From the NCBI GenBank assembly GCA_964023275.1, contig OZ029917.1, positions 19,778,488-19,842,487 of the forward strand: a stretch of DNA of 64,000 bases. Reading direction: 5' to 3'. A program made the translations under genes and the position numbers. This stretch comes from Norana najaformis (Eukaryota > Annelida > Clitellata > Crassiclitellata > Hormogastridae). The notes beneath the pieces are model-generated. The model was not told the DNA's origin. It ran no database searches and was given only the letters and a program-made list of their open reading frames with translations. Positions 1 through 12,245 of the stretch are shown here, piece by piece. Numbering within the stretch: the first letter of the stretch is position 1; every line of letters begins with the position of its first letter.

Positions 1-1764
1 TAGGGCAGCTCCTGCAGATGTCTGGTAATTCTGAAAAAATGTAATGCAATGTGGAATTTTCAGCATTTGAGCATGAGCAAATTATGCAGCACAGTCAATG
101 GATGCCTTCTTATTAAAGAATGGTTTTTTATAAATATTTGGAGTAAACAAATAAAAATATAATTGGTGCCTCCTGTCAGCATGTCTTTTTTCCTTCACCA
201 ACTGTGAACATTTGGCAATCCTGTTTTGGATAGATTTTACATTTTCATGTGTTCTTTTTACAGACAAATCACACAGACAGCTCAAAATTGGCTAGCAACC
301 ATGCATTATCTATAGTCACTGTAACATTTGTAAAATATCCACCAAAACATCATAAAGTAATAAAAATTTCACGAAAAAGAAGCATTTAAAATCCAAGGGC
401 ATTGCTTATTGGTTAAATGCATCGGAAGTGTATCTTAATACCTGATCATGCTTTTAGACTTGCTTGCTTTGTGTGACATGTGAACTGTGTTGTGCCATTT
501 ATGTTGCTGTAAAAAGGCATCTAACTGTAGTGTAAGTTAGTTTCTTATGAGCTCTGCTATGCCCTTACTTTAGGTTGTCATTTATCTGTGGGTTTATTGG
601 CATTGGGAAAAAGGAAGGAAAACTATGATTTTCAGAATTGTTGACAGTCAGATGGTATTTTTCCTGGTTGTCTTTCCATTTAGTTTTGCACAGGTCGTGA
701 TTTGCTTTTGAAGCATCACCAAATGATACTGATGTCTGTACTGCTTAGGGAACAAATATTTATTCTGCCAGCATGCCATGGTATTTGTGCATAGTAGTGC
801 TTGAATAAAAGTAATGAAAGATAATAATCATGTGTAGCATTACAATTCAACTGAACTGAAGCAAAATTTAGTGATTAGTTTTGTAATTATCTTTCAATAT
901 ATTATGTTCTTTTAACATAATATCCTTTTTTATGTATTTTATCCTTTTGTGTGATCTGCCTCAATGAGCTACAATCTGTTTCCTGATCACTTGAAATCCC
1001 AACTTTTGTTCAGATGTGTTTCGATACAGTGTAATTTAATTTGAATATGACAATTTAAATAGCATCATAAATCGTGAGCTGTGCGATATTGATATCGTAT
1101 CTGTCTGCATCTGTTGGCTACCAGTGACCTGAAAGGCCCAAGTAGTAATTCTAGTCCTGGTTTGTGGGACAAAGACATTGCAGGGACTTCATGATTTGAA
1201 ACTCAGTTCATGAGGGACAAGTTGTCATCAGATAACTGCATAATAGGTTACCACAGATATCATGGTGCACAATTATGCAGACAGTAAACACAAGAAAGAT
1301 GTTTTGCTATGAGTAAAGTGTGGTTTAGTCATTGGTTGTGCTTGCATATACCAACTGAGTACAAGATTTTACTGCTAGTGCTTAACTGCCTGCATGTGTG
1401 TGTTTTTTTCTTGTCTCATTGGACTATGCATCTGCCTATGTGTGTCATCTTATATGGACCACAAGTTGCTTTGTGTCAAAGTGCGTGGTGACCTGCCTGT
1501 CACTGTGCAGCCTGAAGTTTAGCTGTGGATGGATTGGTTGGCTAGTAAAGTGATGATAGCAGTTCCTTGGCCATTCTTTGGCACATTCCTTTTGGCATCT
1601 GAAAGCAGTTCTGTTTGATGGTGGTTTACAGGTGTCATGTTGCACTTTCCTTTGAGGAATCTTCTTGTTGTGGTGCTGTGTGCTTGATCACATTACATTA
1701 CATTACACTGGAAACTTGTGATACCGCACTTTATCATTACACTTATTCTGATATAAGACAGTCG

Positions 1765-1875
1765 GGGATATGGATCTCAAAATTAATTCAACTATAGAAA
1801 CTAAATTCTTTATAACATGAACTCATTATAGGGCAGTTCTTGACATGACTCCGAAAGACTGCATTATATAATGAG
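1765..1875. repeat. Dispersed repeat family B, copy 1
   Basis: About 110 bp beginning GGATATGGATCT and ending near TATAATGAG. It matches, with substitutions and small indels, 12135-12245 and more distantly 46535-46645. Shared pieces include the GGATATGGATCT start, 'actcattatag' and 'gcagttcttga'. The copies are non-coding and lie in intergenic or intron DNA. The recurring 'gatata(a/t)c(g/t)' and 'cattataa' words suggest a short non-autonomous DNA element, but terminal repeats were not delimited. Confidence 0.5.
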
Positions 1876-2577
1876 TTTCTGAACATTCTGCTTCTGCCCC
1901 TACTTTTATATCTTCTACTTCAGCATCTGCTGCTGAAGCCAGCATCTTGGGACTGGATGGTCAGTGCATTTGTTTTTACAAGATGCAGGAATTGTTTATT
2001 TTATGAGACTGGTTTGTGGTTGTCTGTGTAGCAAGTGCTGTATAGCACTGGTGTCTGTGATTGATGGATCAGATTGGTTCATGTTGACAGAGCCATATGA
2101 ATTATTTCTTATCTTGCCTCCCACCAGCTTGGATGGTATGCTGTGGACATGGTCATCTTATTACCTGGTCCTCTCCTCCAGCGCAAGTGCCTGCCGCAAG
2201 TGCCTGCCGCTGTTTCTATTCTGGATGCTTTATTGAAGCTTCTGGTCTCTGTGAGATCTGAGACTTCCTGCTTCCTGGAACCTGCATCATAATGAATTGA
2301 ATCTTTTAGCAGGCTTGAATTGCCTCTGGATATTATTTCTATTTGCTCTAAACCTTATATACTAAGAAGCTAATGGAGGTAGCTGCAGATTTACCATGCT
2401 ACTTTGGCTATTTGCTTTAGGCATATATATTCATAGGCTGGTGAGATAATCTAATTAATGGAGTACTTGAAATTACTGTTTAATGTAAGTTTTATAGTCT
2501 ATTGCCAAAAGGAGCTTCTCTAGATCATATTAAGATCAGTCCCTTAAGCTAGCCCCCCCCCCCCCCCCCGAGAGGCA

Positions 2578-2828
2578 GCTATGGGTATGAAGTGTTAGCA
2601 ACTTAATTTTCTTTGCCTCGGCCTATGAGTGCGAGCAGCCAGTCCTCTCCTTCACCTCCTGATCTTTCCACGAACAGTGTACAGTCAGTATACTCATTAT
2701 AACCAAGTTGGCTAGGGGGCACAAGTGCAGCCAAAATCTAAACAGAAATTTCCACCTTGGTGGAAATTTGAACCCCCAACCTCTTAGTGGACAGTCCAGC
2801 ATGCTAATCACTAGACTGTCGTGCATCC
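2578..2828 (-). mobile_element. tRNA-derived SINE, copy 1
   Basis: Read on the minus strand, the element starts with a tRNA-like head: an A-box-like AGTCTAGTGATTAGCATGC (about 2820-2795) and, about 30 nt on, a B-box-like GGTTCAAAT (about 2775). The rest is a non-tRNA body. A second copy at 45945-46150 shares the head and the body word CTATGGGTATGA at the far end. The head resembles tRNA-Glu/Asp genes, but no intact anticodon arm or acceptor stem is visible, so it is a SINE and not a functional tRNA. Confidence 0.7.
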
Positions 2829-3417
2829 CTAAAGCATATTAAGGTCTGTCCATGCTGAAATATCTTCAGCTTCTCGGTGAACACCCTGATGAAATTACTT
2901 GCCCATCTCTTTTTCCAGGACTTGAATCAAATTGAGACTGACAGTTTGCTGTCAAGCCATGTAACCCATTATGGATAGGTCATCCAGACATTGGATTTTC
3001 TCATCTTGGTGGCACTTTACCCCGAATAGCCATCAGCCTCGGGTTAAAGGATGAGTGAAGTGCAAACAACTCTTCAGAATCTTATCTCTGATTCAGAGGG
3101 CTACTGTTTAAAAATGTGTAGTAGGTGAATGAATAGGTGAAGTTTACCTTACCTTACCCTACCTGCTGTAGTCAAATGCCTGAAGCCTTGATTTTTACAA
3201 TGTTGTGAGATTGCTTTCTCAGTGGGTGTTTATGATATGCTGTAACATCACTATTAATAGGCAGATGAATTGTTTACTGTTATTTATAACTCAATGCACG
3301 TAGCATATCTATCTCTACAGATGATGTGCTGAGCGCCAGTTGAGAGGCTCTTGAGGGGTGCCATACAAGTGTTCTTTTTCACAATTAAAATTAACATTTT
3401 AGTGGTATATGTTGTAG

Positions 3418-6400
3418 GGAATCTCGGCTGCCAGTCAATGTAATTCGCCAGCGTGAGCTCAAATGGATAGATATGCTAGAGAATTGGGAGAAGTGGATGA
3501 GCAAAAGGTTCAAAAAGGTATGCAGAATGAGTCATCATATTGTATCAGTTAAAAGACACCAATATCTCACTATTTCTCTGTAATTAATGTAATGATGACA
3601 ACTTGTGTAGTACTATATGTAGCAAGTTACTTCTAGTGTGACGCTGAATGTTTAATAAGATTTTTAGATACAAGTAAAACTTACATTTAAAAGACTACAT
3701 GAGCAGGAGTTGTGGATAGGGTTTTCTGATTTGAGCCTCTTTACTCATCCATGGCTGTGATCCTAGAGCATCTTGGTTTACACCTTTACATGATCCTGAT
3801 ATCTAGAAACCTGCTTATTTTATTTCACCTTTACTTTGCTTACAAGTGTGATACATTAAATTGGTACAGCTTACAAAGTGTCTACATATATCGTAAATAC
3901 TCACGAATAGGTCCAGAAATTTTGGGCATTTTTGAATGTCCAAATTGGGAGGTTGCCAAGATCAAAAGGCACATCACAGGAGATTGCAAGTCACATCCTG
4001 CATCACATCCATGGGAGGTGGTTGACACTCCATCAAATCATTATTTCAGCATTGGCCGCTTGTCAAACACCAAATTCAGACCGTGGAGAGGAACCCTTAG
4101 AATGCCTTTGATTCAATAGGCAATATGAAAATACCCTCCCTGTAGAACACCTGAGATAGTAGAGGTGTAATTGTGGTCCCTTTGCGCCACTTAGCCCTAC
4201 AAGATCAATAGATCTTAGTACTTTGCTGCCAAAAAGGAGGCTGCTGGTAATTCCATATGGGAATGGATGCTGACTGCCCAACAAGCCTCCAGTGTAGTTC
4301 ACTTTCCCATACAGGGGTCATAGACTTGTCCAAGGCTTTCCAAGGTCCAAAAATAAGGGACGGACTTTTACTTGGGTGCACCACTTATATTGGATTATAC
4401 ACAAGTATGTACTTCTTCTGATTCTCTGCCCTCAGGCAGGGTCAAATGTCAGATAAGGCCACTCCTCTCCTGCTCAGCTACTTTCATCTTGCTGTATGTA
4501 TAGACAATTTTTATATATGTAATATTTATCCACTTATACACACTTGATATTTATATGAGTTTTATTAGTATCAAGTGTTTAGTGGAGTGTCTGTATCTTA
4601 TTACTGTCAATGGCTGTGCTTACTTCTGAATGGATAATTTGTTCCATGGATAGATTAAGTTTCATACTGCATGTGTGTAGAATGGAAACAAGGAGAATTC
4701 TGATACCTAAGTGGAATGGATAGTTTATCAATTATCCACTCCATCAGTCAATCAGTCATTCAGTCAGTCAGTGTGCCGTTGATAAAGGTATCCCATAAGT
4801 ACATGTTCAGATACATCCACAAACATACATCCATCCATGCATAATCTGATGCACCAATTGTCAACACAGTCCTGCTTCTGTGTGGTCCAAGGCATTTCTT
4901 GTATCAGTTACTTATGTAAGTCTTGTTAATCCGGTTACCAATAATTCTTGTAATGTTGATGATACTGGTCAAGATTTCATAAATTTTTATTTATTAACTG
5001 GCTTAACCTGTTTATCCATTTGATCTATACTTACAGTTAGTCTTGCAAGTCAAATTTGTCGTTAATTAAAGTAGATCTGTTATTCCTTGCAATCCAGTTT
5101 GGCTAATCTCATCTCATAAATATTTTTCATTTTGATCATGCAAATGCTGTTATGTTATTACATCCAGTTAATACTGATACAAATTAATTCTGCAAAATGA
5201 TGTTATTTCTGGTAATGTACAGGTGAAGGAGCGCTGTCGGAAGGGAATTCCACCGTCAGTGAGAGCTCGAGCCTGGCAGTATCTATCTGGTAGCAAGTTC
5301 CTTCTTGATCACAATCAAGGCCGATATGAATACTACCTCTCCCAGCCTGGTAACCTACAGTGTCTGGAAGACATCCGAAAGGACCTCGATCGACAATTTC
5401 CATTCCATGAACTGTTCATGTCCAGGGAAGGACATGGGTAGGTTATCCCAGTCAGTACTTTCTATTCCGAGAACTGTTAAGTACGTTTACAGACATATCT
5501 GGAAGCAGACTGATGACAGACACCTTATGAGAAACTTTTGCTTAGCTCCAGTTGGTGCAATTGGTTGGTGCAACTTAAATTGACCATTTCATACTCGGCA
5601 AATATCTTAAGTGTTACATTAAATTGTCCAATGGAAAATGATACAGTGTAACTTGGGATATATCGAACTTCAGCATTTTGGACTTCTGGTTATATCGAAT
5701 AACAGTCAGTGGCCTGGCCACAACTGATGCAAACACATTCAAACATAACATTCAAACTCTGTTGTATAGAACCTGCATACATCAAAGTTTCATGCAAAAG
5801 CAATTTTCAATCCTTATCAAACTACTCACTAGCAGATATGTCAAAGTTACAGGGCCACTCTGCAACTTGATACTCTTACCCTGCCCAGTTATTGCTGATC
5901 ATGAACAACAGATCTTTCAGTTCACAACTGACTCCTGGCATGAGACAAAGAATGATGCACATTTGTGTCTAGGTCATTGGTCAGTCAAGTAAGGCTAGAT
6001 GTTTTCTAATTTCACTTTTGTACCTTTGCTTTATTTTAATGACTTAAATCATAGACCCTTTGAAAGGCGAGAGTTTGCAGCCCCACTTTACAAAGACTGG
6101 CATTAATTATTATTTTTAATTATTAAACGGAGATTTATAGTGCGTGCAATTAACAACAACCTCAAAGGTGCGTGCAACGACCTTAAAAAAGTCCTACTGA
6201 GTAATATCGACTAATATCATGGTTTATAGATCAACAGGAATGCACACAAATCGAGGCAGACCTATTAAACATGTAGGTTTTAGGCTTCTTTTTAAACCTT
6301 GTTATTGGAAGAGTGTTATCTTTGATGCTAGTCAGTAAGGCATTCCACACTGTGGGGCAAGAGTAAAAAAATCCACAAGAGCTAGATGCAATGTAAATCT

Positions 6401-9400
6401 CTGGAACTATGAGATTTCAGTTGGTCGCAGAATGTAAGTGGGATCGACTAGGAATTGTCGCAACTGGAATGCCGAACCTGGATAGATCGGATGGAGCCAG
6501 TCCATGCTGGCATTTGTAGACAGTCATAGCTAGTTTGTAGTCAACTCTTTGTGGAAAAGACTGCCAATGTAATTGCTGCCTCATCAGATCTGACACACTG
6601 ACTGAACTTGGCAGACGGAGTACGAGTGGTGCAACAGTACGCAAGACAGATTGACGTTTGCTGTATAAATATCGGGGTAAACCTGCTAGAATACTGTTAC
6701 AGTAATCAAGTCGACACATAACCAAAGCTCGCACCAAGACATGCACAGTCTCCTGAGTAAGCGAGAGCAACGAACAGCGAATATGGTAGCAGACACTGGT
6801 CAAGTGATTGATATGTGAGGTTAGTGATATGTGGTTGTCAACTAGAACTCGAAGGTCACGTACACATGTTGACAGGACAATATAGACATCAGATAGCAGC
6901 ACTGGATTAGGCGGGCAATCCTTAAGGTAGTGTTGAGAGGCAAGCCAGATTATTTCTGTTTTTGATGGATTTAAACAGTCTGTTGCTGGCCATCCACTTC
7001 GGTACTTCCTGCACACGGATCTATAGTTGAGGTACTAAGTGGGACTTGATGAAGGGTCAGAATGTTGATAAATCTGCAAATCATCAGCATATGCATGGCC
7101 AAAAACCCCAAATTCATGATCCATAACAAAAACATCTAAGTATAAACATTGCATTTTTACACTGCCCATCGAGCAAAGAACCCAGTTTAAAATCTGGTGT
7201 ATAGTTCACAAAGTACAACATTATATCAGGCAACCTGTCTCTGTTCCATGCTTAACCGTCCTACCAACAAATATTGCACTCAATCAGTGGACACTATGAC
7301 TCTTGTTGTGCCTCATACCAAGACATTGTTGGATTCTAGAGCATTCTCGGTTGCTGGTCCGCGGCTTTGGAATTCACTGCCAAGTTTTATTCATTTAGTC
7401 AGTTCTGTGATGTCATTCAGGTTTAAATATAAGACTCATCTGTTTCAGCTTGCTTACCCACTGTAGCGTAACTTCTGATTTCTCTGAAGTCTAAGGATTT
7501 ACTGTGCTTCTCCAACAGATTATGATCTTGATTACACTTTCATTTGATGTGACCATTGATTGATGCCTTTGGCTTTAGGATAACAGAACTATGGAAGTCA
7601 TAAGATTAGATTAGATTATAATGAGTGATTACAGAACTAGAAAATAGAATTCAAAACTTGTTCAAAATGCCAACAATATCACTGTGTAAAATATTTCTAC
7701 ACATTGATCTTGAGCCCAACAACAGGTGTCTGTTAGCCATTAGCTTAGGCCAATCAACAATTTGACATGAATTTTAAGCTGCAGGTTTTAACTTTTTTTG
7801 TGCAGCCAAGAAGATCTGTTTTCAATCCTCAAGGCATACACAATCCACAATCCATCAGATGGTTACTGCCAGGCACAAGCCCCAGTAGCCGCTGTTCTGC
7901 TCATGCACATGCCAGCCGAACAGGCATTCTGGTGCTTTGTCTCCGTCTGTGAAAAATACCTGCCCGGCTATTATAGCCCTGGATTAGTAAGTGCTTTGTT
8001 ATCATAGTGGTAATAACTGCGGAGAAGTAATGACCAGTGGTACGATAGTACGAATAACTAATAATGGTAACTGCACTGGATTCTAAAGCTGTGGGACTGT
8101 GTTGTAGACAATGCTACCTTCAGAGAAGTATGCTGTTAGAAGATGAGGAATCCATATGATGCTACTGTGTTTATTGTAAGGTGACATATACTGCTATAAT
8201 AAGGAGCTTTTAGTTTTAACACTTTTTGCTTTGCTTAGTTCTCTGCAGTTACCTTTTCATCTGGATTCGACATGCCTAAATTTTTACGCTTGTTATGTTG
8301 TTGTTATTCAGGAGGCAATCCAAATAGATGGTGAAGTTCTCTTTGGGTTGTTGAAGCAGGTTTCTCCTGTAACACACAAACATCTTGTGAGTTCTGTTTG
8401 TTTTTATTTATAAAATCTGCCGACGAGTTTCAGCAATCCAGAGAAACTCATCTTGATGCTATGTAACATTTAGAGTTTGTGCCACTGTTGTTGACAGTGT
8501 TATTGAAATTCTGTTTATAATGTCATTTTCTTGCATGTAGTAGGTAGTACATGTATTGTTTGTTTATTTAGCATCAGGTAACAATTGATCAATTTTATAA
8601 TCAAAATATTAGTGATTTTAAATAGCACACATTCAAGCAAATTCATTCATGACTCAATAGCAACAGACTGCCATTGAACCGAATGGTTCGTAGTTGCTGA
8701 GAAAACAATATGATGGACCAGCAGCACAGCAAAGCTTCTGTGTTGTGAGAACAACCTTTGTGAAGGAATCAAGGAATTTGCAGCCTAAAAGAGGCAACTT
8801 GAAGTTGCTTAGCTCTCTGACATGACAAAATATGCAGCTAGTCAAGGCGATATGCAACAACAGTCAGATTTTAGAATATTCAACTTTGCAAGGACAACCA
8901 GTGCAACTCATCCCGTGTACCCACATACAGTTAGATATATTTCTAAACTTGGGACTCTTGTGAGTTGCAAAATTTAATACAAAGGCAAGTTGACACAGAC
9001 CATGTTACTTTTAAAGTTGACCCTGCTGCAGGTAAGAGGTCAAGGTCAACATGGAGTTTTTGTGGGTTTTTGGGTTTTTGTGTATGCTGCATGATGATAA
9101 AACATTTTGTACAAGTCTGTGTAACATTTTCAAATCAACCATCTTCTGTTATATGTTGTTTTTTTCAAATATTCTTTCAGAAACGGCAAAAAGTTGAGCC
9201 AGTCCTGTGCATGACAGAATGGTTCATGTGCGTTTTTGCTCGAACACTTCCATGGTCATCTGTCCTACGAATCTGGGACATGTTTCTCTGTGAAGGTCAG
9301 AATTCTCTAACCATTTCTCATTCTTTTCACAGTGACCAGAATGAAGCTTCTCTTTTTATCATCTAAAGATTCTCTGCTTCCCTTCTTACAGCTGTATCTG

Positions 9401-9417
9401 AGGCTTAAAGACCAGTC

Positions 9418-9451
<34 letters not shown>

Positions 9452-11481
9452 AGTTGGTCTGTCTATCTGTCTTTCTGTCTGTCTGTCTCTCTTTCGACTC
9501 TAGTCTATTTCCTGCTGTCTGGGTAGGCTTGATGATGGTCTTCAACAACCTTTAACAGAAACTGGACCTGAGATTCATCACGTATTATAAGTCCACTAAA
9601 CTCTTGGATCAGCACTACTGCACGTTTGCCATGATTGTTGACCACTTTTAGTGCTGTAATCATGCCTGCAGTCTGCTTGCAAGTCAACATGTTCCTCCCA
9701 TGTCACAGGATCAGCTGCAAGAAATCCTACAGGAAGCTCCATCATTTTGAACAGTGACATTTACTTTGTTGTGACAAAATCTTATACATTCTTGTCCTGG
9801 AATGACTGAAGTTCAACATCTAGTTGCTTGACATGATCTTGTTCTCCATTTTGCATGGCACTCACCATCAGCCTCTTTGTTGATTACTGACCTGACTGTC
9901 AAAGAAAGCCAAGCCAACAAGTTCTGGGACAGATACCACAAGTACTTATAAAACTTGGTTGATGCTGCCTTGGAGATTGCTGGGTGGCTTTCTGAGTACT
10001 CTAGCAGAGATTTCAGCAGAAACAAGTCATTGTATGGAACGCTTGGTGTTAGAGGAGCAGTAAGTCGGCTTTCAGGTAAACACTTGCAGCAAACACACAC
10101 ACATCACATAGCCCCCTTTCTTCTCTTGGAGTCAGTGTGAACTGTGCCCAAAACATCGAGTTCTTCAGATTGCAGATGACTTTTGACATCTAGCAAGCAT
10201 AGTGCATGGCTCTAGATGACGTGAATCGTACTCCTGTAGCCGGAACTGCACCGAGGAAGACAAGTACCAGTTCCAGGAATTCTCTGTAGTAATCTCGCGG
10301 CTGACTGCTTAAGATGCTTGTTAGCAAACTCGATGGTGTTCTGTCCAGAGCTGCTTCAAGTTGTGGTGTTACAATAGTAAGTAAACAAATTGGGCAAAAT
10401 GTGTGAAGCAATGATTGATTAGTGAAGGAATAGTTGAATATGCATGATGACTCGAGAAAATGCCTACTGGACATGTACTGGTAATTAGTTTTTCAAAATG
10501 CCGGCCAGCAGCCTCACTTGTGTAGTATGAGAAACTTCAGCATTGTTGAACAGTATGAGAGGGTACGAAGATCATGTTTCTCAACTTAAAAAATAAGCTC
10601 CACCCTATTGGATATGTGTCCCCAGCTGCATGCTTTTAGAATTTGTGTTATAAAATAATGATGCTTATTAAAGAGGGGTTTAATGTATTTGGCATAACAG
10701 GTGTGAAGGTGATGTTTCGGGTGGCACTTTTGCTTTTTCGGTCTGTACTTGGAAGGCAGGACCAGTTCGTTGATTGCCCTTCACTCTATGAGACGGTTGA
10801 AAAACTTCGCAAAATTCCATCAGAATTCTTGCAAGAAGAGTTTTTAGTGCGAGAAGTAAGGAAAGCTTTTGCAATTTTTTCAAATATTGTACCAGTTTGA
10901 TTGTCATTTTGTCTGTACAGAATTTTCTTATTAATTATGATTACACCAATATTGTAATTAACATTATACTTGTTGGAACAAAAACTTATTTTAAAGTTTT
11001 ACCCAGATATATATTTATCGTTGGTTAAGATCTCTAACACTACTTTGCTTTAGAAAGCATGCTCTGAAGAACATGCTGATAAGTTACCACAATTGAGTAA
11101 TGTATGGATTTTCATCTGTCCAACCCAGTTTCAAGCCCTGGACTGATCATGTGAAATTGACACAGAGCACATTGTCGAACTATGTTTGCATCGTTGATAT
11201 GATGACTCCTTAAATTCAAAACATATCTCAGTTAATCTATAAACCTTGTTGTTGAGTAACGTGATTAAAATATATTTTAAAACTGCTTCTAGTGTTTAAG
11301 GTTACCTATCACTGAGCGAGACATGGAAAAGGAACATCAGATGCAGCTACTTCGATGGAAAGCCAACAAAGAAAGAGCTCGTTCTAGTGACAAATCCATT
11401 GACAAACCGACTGACAAAGGCAAGAAGTTAAAGAAGAGCAACAAAGTATCGGAAAAACCAACATCAGCATCTCACACCTGA
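3418..11481 (+). CDS. TBC1D10: TBC1D10-type Rab GTPase-activating protein (5' partial)
   Basis: Exons: 3418-3517, 5223-5437, 7806-7986, 8312-8386, 9181-9295, 10701-10855, 11293-11481 (stop TGA 11479-11481), about 343 codons; every junction keeps frame. The protein is a TBC-domain GAP that speeds GTP hydrolysis by Rab proteins in membrane traffic. Visible landmarks, in order: [17 protein letters not shown] just before the domain; [20 protein letters not shown]; the arginine-finger motif [12 protein letters not shown]; the glutamine-finger motif [41 protein letters not shown]. The wording is closest to human TBC1D10A/B, with a shorter lysine-rich tail ([10 protein letters not shown]). Both catalytic fingers are present, so the GAP should be active. 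The first exon begins inside a codon, so the start methionine and N-terminus are missing. Paralogue (A, B or C) cannot be assigned; invertebrates commonly have one. Confidence 0.93.
3888..4410. repeat. Dispersed repeat family A, copy 1
   Basis: About 500 bp in a TBC1D10 intron. It shares ordered blocks with 24620-25170 (for example 'tatttcagca', 'gatcaatag(a/g)tctt(a/g)gtact', 'gtccctttgc/tc' before 'ccactt', and 'ggtccaaaaataaggga' against 'ggtaaaaaaatcaggga'). Shorter relatives occur at 27320-27560 and 51570-51850. An open frame of 122 codons (3751-4119) overlaps it but has no recognisable content. It is probably a non-autonomous element; its ends are not defined. Confidence 0.5.
5640..6110. 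other. TBC1D10 intron stretch, nothing identified
   Basis: Intron DNA between the second and third visible TBC1D10 exons. A 104-codon open frame (5678-5992) has no motif. A fragment near 5651-5700 with 'gatatatcgaac' and 'ttatatcgaat' resembles the edge of a short DNA element, but no partner end was found. Confidence 0.3.
6110..7115 (-). mobile_element. L2/CR1-like LINE fragment (reverse transcriptase C-terminal half)
   Basis: A 199-codon open frame (7016-6417, minus) reads like the part of an L2/CR1-clade reverse transcriptase after the catalytic site: [13 protein letters not shown], then [19 protein letters not shown], then [14 protein letters not shown], then [14 protein letters not shown]. 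After a frame break, 6415-6250 continues with a WNAL / [10 protein letters not shown]-like segment, which is the usual C-terminus. The 5' half (endonuclease and catalytic YADD) is absent, so it is a 5'-truncated, dead copy. It lies antisense in a TBC1D10 intron. Confidence 0.85.
7165..7625 (+). mobile_element. L2/CR1-like LINE 3' end
   Basis: The open frame 7197-7466 encodes the typical C-terminus of an L2/CR1 reverse transcriptase: [17 protein letters not shown] followed by [14 protein letters not shown]. It is followed by a 3' UTR ending in 'cataagattagattaga'. The same 3' end, including 'gtcattagattagattgg', recurs at 29340-29580, so these are two copies of one family. It starts about 50 bp from the opposite-strand LINE fragment at 6110-7115, making a head-to-head pair of truncated copies. 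Confidence 0.8.
9418..9495. repeat. (TGTC)n microsatellite
   Basis: An interrupted run of GTCT/TGTC tetranucleotides, with TATC and TTTC variants, in a TBC1D10 intron. Confidence 0.9.
9505..10474 (-). pseudogene. Decayed ORF of an unnamed repetitive element family
   Basis: Three minus-strand open frames lie in order: 10474-10190, 10100-9813, 9690-9505. They read as successive parts of one protein broken by frameshifts and stops. The first ends with a hydrophobic segment [18 protein letters not shown] followed by an alanine-methionine-histidine step. The second has [22 protein letters not shown]. The third has [20 protein letters not shown] and then a [18 protein letters not shown] end. I recall multi-copy uncharacterised proteins of this type (LxFLGG then GAMHHARWM, a xLWYLSEELV block, a VVNDxAERGVALIQ block) from invertebrate genomes, and they behave as mobile-element ORFs, but I cannot name the superfamily. 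It lies antisense between TBC1D10 exons 9181-9295 and 10701-10855. Confidence 0.55.
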
Positions 11482-12134
11482 CGACACATTTACTGTGCAG
11501 CATGCTTTCATTATCATTGTGCTTTAGGGTCAATTTTGTGGTTCACTGGTCGTCAGTCGAAAGTCTTTGTATTTGAGAAATGTTAAGCAGATCTTTCTAA
11601 TGTTGTATTAAGTCGTTTGTTATGTGACTGTTCTTCTATTGTGATTTGAATACATGTGTCACAGCTCGTGTGTTTGGGTCTTTCTGTGGGTGTGAAACTT
11701 TCCTTCTTGTCTTGTCAGATTTCTTATAGAAAACAACTCTTTAGTGTTTTGTAAATAGAACGATTATATTGATTGGTATGTTATAAAACTATTTGATGTA
11801 TTTCATGTATGAATTTTTTGCAGTTTAATCATTCACTTAGACTTGACTGAACAGCTGTACATGAATTGTGATGAATGCTTTGAACAATGGTGATTGTCCT
11901 GCCTTGAACTGGGATTTTCATGATCAAAGATTGTTAATAATATTTTAAAATAATTTTATTTTGAGTTTTAGTACTGCAGACCTATCTTACTGTTTGACAA
12001 TCTTGAGTTATGATGTATATGTTATATATATGTTGCCTCTGATTCTGTTTGAGCTAGACTTTTCAAAAACTTTGACGTTACTTAATTGGAACTTTGTAAA
12101 GTGCTTTGTTATGAGATGAATTTGATTTAACACA

Positions 12135-12245
12135 CTAGAGGATATGGATCTAAAATTAGTTCAGCTACAGAAAATAAACTCATTATAGCAAGGTCTCATT
12201 ATAGTGCAGTTCTTGATGTGGCTTTCAAAGACAGCATAATGAGTT
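12135..12245. repeat. Dispersed repeat family B, copy 2
   Basis: It shares with 1765-1875, in the same orientation, GGATATGGATCT, then 'aaaattagttcagcta', 'aactcattatag', 'gcagttcttgatgtggct' and a terminal 'cataatgag'. It lies in the 3' flank of TBC1D10. Confidence 0.5.

Larger units (their letters stand above)
1..3417. other. Upstream flank of TBC1D10, no coding exon found
   Basis: AT-rich sequence with no exon I can support. A TBC1D10 protein should have a poorly conserved N-terminal stretch encoded 5' of the first exon I see (3418), so one or more 5' exons should lie here or before the window; I looked for the usual aromatic-glycine motif that precedes the TBC domain and did not find it. 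It does contain a copy of a dispersed repeat (about 1765-1875), a run of 17 C (2553-2569), a tRNA-derived SINE (about 2578-2828) and a short TTACC-like repeat near 3147-3165. Confidence 0.5.

Noticed and set aside
2760-2828. Possible tRNA gene on the minus strand
   Set aside because: A and B boxes are present but no acceptor stem or anticodon arm forms; a SINE explains it.
3751-4119. 122-codon open frame
   Set aside because: Lies mostly in dispersed repeat family A; no protein-like motif and no splice context.
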